Positions 5,450-7,385 of a stretch of 7,385 nucleotides of DNA are shown here, piece by piece. Both the position numbers and the translations under genes were made by a program. The stretch comes from JAAFHS01 sp043751715 (GTDB lineage: Bacteria; Pseudomonadota; Alphaproteobacteria; Rhodobacterales; Rhodobacteraceae), in the NCBI GenBank assembly GCA_043751715.1, contig JAYUZO010000131.1, positions 1 to 7,385 of the forward strand, given 5' to 3'. Every line of letters starts with the position of its first letter. Within the stretch, counting starts at the first letter, position 1. A model generated the notes under the pieces. It ran no database searches, had not been told where the DNA came from, and saw only the letters and a program-made list of their open reading frames with translations.

Positions 5450-5650
5450 AGTGGTAGTCCCTTTCCCAGGAGTTGCTCAGTTTTGCTTCACCGTTCCGCG
5501 TCGTCTTGTCTCGGCCTCTGTTCCGATCAATCTTCGTTCCGGCTTGAGTGCATATGGCCCCCCAAACGTGGCTGCAGTTTGGTGGAACCGGGACATTTTC
5601 TGTTCATTCATAGAATCTTTCAGATTTCACCTAACCTGATGAAAATGCGT

Positions 5651-5679
5651 ATTTAATTTTTTACTGATCGGTGAATCAA
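5651..5679 (-). promoter_or_regulatory. Candidate promoter of the outer flp gene
   Basis: On the minus strand, TTGATT (5679-5674) and TTAAAT (5656-5651) are 17 bases apart, each matching the sigma-70 type consensus at 4 of 6 positions. The start site would fall near 5644, leaving a leader of roughly 195 bases. The -35 box lies inside the repeat operator at 5667-5688, as expected for an activator-dependent promoter. Confidence 0.4.
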
Positions 5680-5688
5680 CGGTTAATC
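5667..5688 (-). promoter_or_regulatory. Tandem 11-bp direct repeat with CtrA-like half-site, candidate flp operator
   Basis: The minus strand reads GATTAACCGTT (5688-5678) directly followed by GATTCACCGAT (5677-5667), 9 of 11 identical. The repeat length of one helical turn is typical of response-regulator sites. Within it, TTAA-N7-TTCA (5686-5672) is one base off the CtrA consensus TTAA-N7-TTAA. CtrA controls the pilin gene in Caulobacter, so CtrA or a related regulator is a reasonable guess, not a demonstrated one. Confidence 0.4.
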
Positions 5689-5812
5689 GGGCGTGTCTTT
5701 CAGGCCGAATCCGGCAAGTTTGTGGCATTCAGGGCCAAAATCACTGGCCGAAACGCCGTTTCTTTGCGACCTTCGCACCCAAGAGCAAAAACAAAAGACG
5801 GGCAACCGCACC

Positions 5813-6670
5813 ATGCGGATTTCAGCAGGACTCATCACCATCGGGCTTATGCTTGCGGGGCCATCAGCCCTACGGGCGGAAATTGTGTTGCAGGGTGGGG
5901 GGATCAGGTTTGTCAAACCGCCCGCTGCGGGTGCAACATCGCGCATCACCGTGCAGATCGACCCGGAAGAACAGGCGCGCGTGCTGGCGGCGTTGCCATC
6001 TGCCGAACCCTACAATGCGCCGCCCGAGGCAGAAGGTGGCGCTGCACCGCTGGCCCCATCGGGACCGGTGGCGCATACCTATGGCTGGTTCTGGGATGCC
6101 ATTCCCACCGCACAGGATGCCGCCGCAGACCGGTTCCCCAATGCACTGGCAGCACTGTCACAGGGGCCGGGGGGTACGCAGGTGGGCGCGCCGCGCCTGC
6201 AGGCGATGCAGGAAATTGCAGATGCGTACGGCACCGAGATTTTGCAGGCGACGGTGGGCACCAACGTGTCGCCAGCATTGGTGCTGGCAGTGATCGGCAT
6301 TGAAAGCGCGGGCAAACCGAGTGCGCTAAGCCATGCAGGCGCGCAGGGGCTGATGCAGCTGATCCCGGCTACGGCGGAACGCTTTGGCGTGACAGACAGC
6401 ACGGATCCTGCGCAGAACATCAAGGGCGGGGTGGCCTATCTGGACTGGCTGCTAAACGAATTTGACCGCGATCCGCTGATGGTGCTGGCGGCCTATAATG
6501 CGGGCGAGGGCGCGGTGAAGGCGAATGGCGGCATCCCGCCCTATCCGGAAACGCGCGACTATGTGCCAAAGGTGCTGGCGGCGTGGCAGGTGGCATCGGG
6601 GCTGTGCCTGACGCCGCCCGAACTGGTGACAGACCCTTGCGTGTTCAAGGTGATTGCGACGGGTGGCTAA
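5813..6670 (+). CDS. Secreted SLT-family lytic murein transglycosylase
   Basis: 285 residues from the ATG at 5813. Residues 1-22 are a Sec signal peptide (MRISAGLITIGLMLAGPSALRA, cut before Glu23), which decides the start over the upstream in-frame GTG at 5693. A low-complexity Ala/Pro stretch follows, then the SLT catalytic domain at about 152-262. The catalytic Glu164 is in IGIESAGKPSA, with GLMQLIPATAERFGV (179-193), AAYNAGEGAV (226-235) and ETRDYV (246-251). Cys265 and Cys276 in the short tail could form a disulphide. The enzyme cleaves the MurNAc-GlcNAc bond of peptidoglycan with formation of an anhydro end, acting in the periplasm. It is divergent from the flp genes, and dedicated transglycosylases commonly accompany envelope-spanning machines, so a role in making room for the pilus is plausible. 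A weak ribosome site (GACGGG) precedes the ATG. Confidence 0.95.
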   Translation: MRISAGLITIGLMLAGPSALRAEIVLQGGGIRFVKPPAAGATSRITVQIDPEEQARVLAALPSAEPYNAPPEAEGGAAPLAPSGPVAHTYGWFWDAIPTAQDAAADRFPNALAALSQGPGGTQVGAPRLQAMQEIADAYGTEILQATVGTNVSPALVLAVIGIESAGKPSALSHAGAQGLMQLIPATAERFGVTDSTDPAQNIKGGVAYLDWLLNEFDRDPLMVLAAYNAGEGAVKANGGIPPYPETRDYVPKVLAAWQVASGLCLTPPELVTDPCVFKVIATGG

Positions 6671-6676
6671 TACGCG

Positions 6677-6716
6677 CGGCTGATCAGCTGTCGGGCATCT
6701 GCAGGGCAATCAGCCG
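6677..6716 (+). terminator. Possible stem-loop ending the transglycosylase transcript
   Basis: CGGCTGAT (6677-6684) pairs with ATCAGCCG (6709-6716) around 24 bases, 6 bases after the transglycosylase stop, with ACCGCCCTTTT following. The 3' arm lies within the end of the convergent gene. The long loop makes it a weak candidate; the palindrome GCTGATCAGC (6679-6688) competes with it. Confidence 0.25.
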
Positions 6717-7385
6717 ACCGCCCTTTTGATAGCGCACTTCGGTCGCGGTGATGGCCGCCACCACGCCGCCATCAATACGGTCACCCACCTCAACGCGTTT
6801 GTAGCGCCCGTTGGATTGGCGGATCAGTGCATAGCGGTTGGATTGCGTGCCATAAACCCCGATCAGATTGATGCGCGACAGGTTCAACGCATTCACGAAC
6901 GTGGCACGGTCGGCCACTGACCCGCTGGTGGGTGCAGCTGATACAGGGGCCTCAACCTCGGGCTCGGGTTCTTGTTCGGGGGTGGCTGCGGCCACCTGTT
7001 CGGGCGCGGGTTCGGGTTCCGGTTCCGGTTCGGGTTCCGGTTCGGGTGCAGGCGCGCGGGTGGCGGCCTTTAGTGCGGCGGCCACGGCGCGTTCCATATC
7101 GCGCGGGCGCGGCGCCGGGATGCGCGATACCGAAACGGCCAACCGGCTGCCTGACGGTGTGGTGGGTTCTGCTGCAGCCAGATCAAGGATAATCGCCTCT
7201 GCCGCTGTGCCTGCAGCGGCAGAGGCAGCGGCCAACGATGCAGCATCGCTGGCGCGCGCGGGGTCTGGCACGGCATTGGCGGCCACAATCGCTGCCGGGC
7301 GCGGCAGCGGGCGTGGGCTGCTGGCCAGCACCGCGCCACCTGATTGCAGGGCTGCGTCATCATCAGCACCGGGCGGCACCAGACC
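6684..7385 (-). CDS. Pro/Glu-rich envelope protein with C-terminal GspC/PilP-like domain (partial, N-terminus beyond right edge)
   Basis: 233 residues are visible. The frame is open to the right edge, so an apparent GTG start at 7379 is probably internal. Most of the fragment (to about residue 150) is Ala/Pro/Glu-rich, including six Glu-Pro pairs in a row, the kind of extended linker found in proteins that span the periplasm, such as TonB. The last 70 residues form a compact domain: LIGVYGTQSNRYALIRQSNG, then YKRVEVGDRIDGGVVAAITA, then EVRYQKGGRLIALQMP. The order LxGV - ALI - G - VGDxIxGGxVxxI - G - LxxP fits the homology region of GspC and the PilP fold, which in type II secretion and type IV pili bind the secretin N-terminal domain. 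A full-length version would probably start with a cytoplasmic part and a membrane helix. It converges with the transglycosylase, 13 bases apart. Family assignment by pattern only; similar Rhodobacterales proteins are usually called hypothetical. Confidence 0.85.
   Translation of the reverse strand, partial: GLVPPGADDDAALQSGGAVLASSPRPLPRPAAIVAANAVPDPARASDAASLAAASAAAGTAAEAIILDLAAAEPTTPSGSRLAVSVSRIPAPRPRDMERAVAAALKAATRAPAPEPEPEPEPEPEPAPEQVAAATPEQEPEPEVEAPVSAAPTSGSVADRATFVNALNLSRINLIGVYGTQSNRYALIRQSNGRYKRVEVGDRIDGGVVAAITATEVRYQKGGRLIALQMPDS
7009..7044. repeat. Six tandem hexamers coding for (Glu-Pro)6
   Basis: Six consecutive GGTTCG or GGTTCC units, reading as Glu-Pro pairs on the minus strand within the linker of the GspC/PilP-like protein. 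Unit mixture (three of each) shows some age. In-frame slippage would change linker length by two residues per unit without breaking the gene. Confidence 0.9.

Larger units (their letters stand above)
5450..5812. other. Divergent control region between the outer flp gene and the transglycosylase
   Basis: 363 bases without a credible gene, separating the minus-strand flp gene from the plus-strand lytic transglycosylase. It has an AT-rich core at about 5590-5690, holding the candidate flp promoter and repeat operator. 5450-5590 would be the flp leader RNA. 5690-5812 would be the leader of the transglycosylase; an in-frame GTG at 5693 exists, but its 40 extra codons would bury a clean signal peptide. 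No plus-strand promoter could be singled out. Confidence 0.6.

Noticed and set aside
5693..5812. N-terminal extension of the transglycosylase from GTG at 5693
   Set aside because: The extra 40 residues would precede a clean signal peptide starting at 5813 and would also place the start codon next to the candidate flp operator.
1..7385. CRISPR array, tRNA, rRNA, insertion sequence or phage attachment site
   Set aside because: No spaced direct repeats, no cloverleaf-like sequence, no transposase frame and no terminal inverted repeats were seen; the only repeats are the flp duplication, the hexamer array and short dyads.

Overview
The window is the 5' half of a Tad/Flp (type IVb, tight-adherence) pilus locus, almost certainly from an alphaproteobacterium of the Rhodobacterales/Rhodobacteraceae (marine roseobacter type). 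This rests on the fairly GC-rich coding sequence, the gene order pilin - cpaB - cpaC secretin - OmpA-family lipoprotein - cpaE, and pilins carrying the EDGAVTVDWVV signature. I cannot name the genus.

Layout, in the transcription order of the minus strand (right to left): two near-identical tandem Flp pilin genes (5243-5449 and 4717-4923), each with its own leader and its own 3' stem-loop pair; a third, divergent 64-residue pilin-like gene (4232-4426) directly in front of cpaB (3323-4165); a hairpin and a 208-base gap; the cpaC secretin (1708-3114) closely followed by an OmpA-domain lipoprotein (1064-1702); a strong rho-independent terminator (1010-1038); and the first 272 codons of the cpaE/tadZ localisation ATPase-like gene (1-818), which runs off the left edge. 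To the right of the pilins, a secreted lytic transglycosylase (5813-6670) is transcribed divergently on the plus strand. It converges, 13 bases apart, on the C-terminal 233 codons of a proline/glutamate-rich protein ending in a GspC/PilP-like periplasmic domain (6684-7385, minus strand, open at the right edge).

How the parts fit: Flp pilins are made as prepilins in the inner membrane and cleaved after the Gly of the EDG motif by a TadV/CpaA peptidase that is not in this window. CpaC forms the outer-membrane pore, CpaB is the periplasmic/inner-membrane partner of the secretin, and the OmpA-type lipoprotein probably anchors the complex to peptidoglycan. CpaE/TadZ positions the machine at a pole. 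The neighbouring transglycosylase could open the wall for the machine, and the GspC/PilP-like protein could couple it to the secretin; those last two links are inference from position.

The locus appears to be cut into several transcription units by stem-loops: after each flp gene, after cpaB and after the OmpA gene. This would allow pilin to be expressed far above the assembly genes. The region upstream of the outermost flp gene carries a tandem 11-bp direct repeat with a CtrA-like TTAA half-site overlapping a plausible -35 box. Nothing here requires a wholly new system. The most unusual items are the Asp5-Trp6 replacement in all three pilins, the GspC/PilP-like neighbour, and the conserved double stem-loop downstream of both pilin genes.
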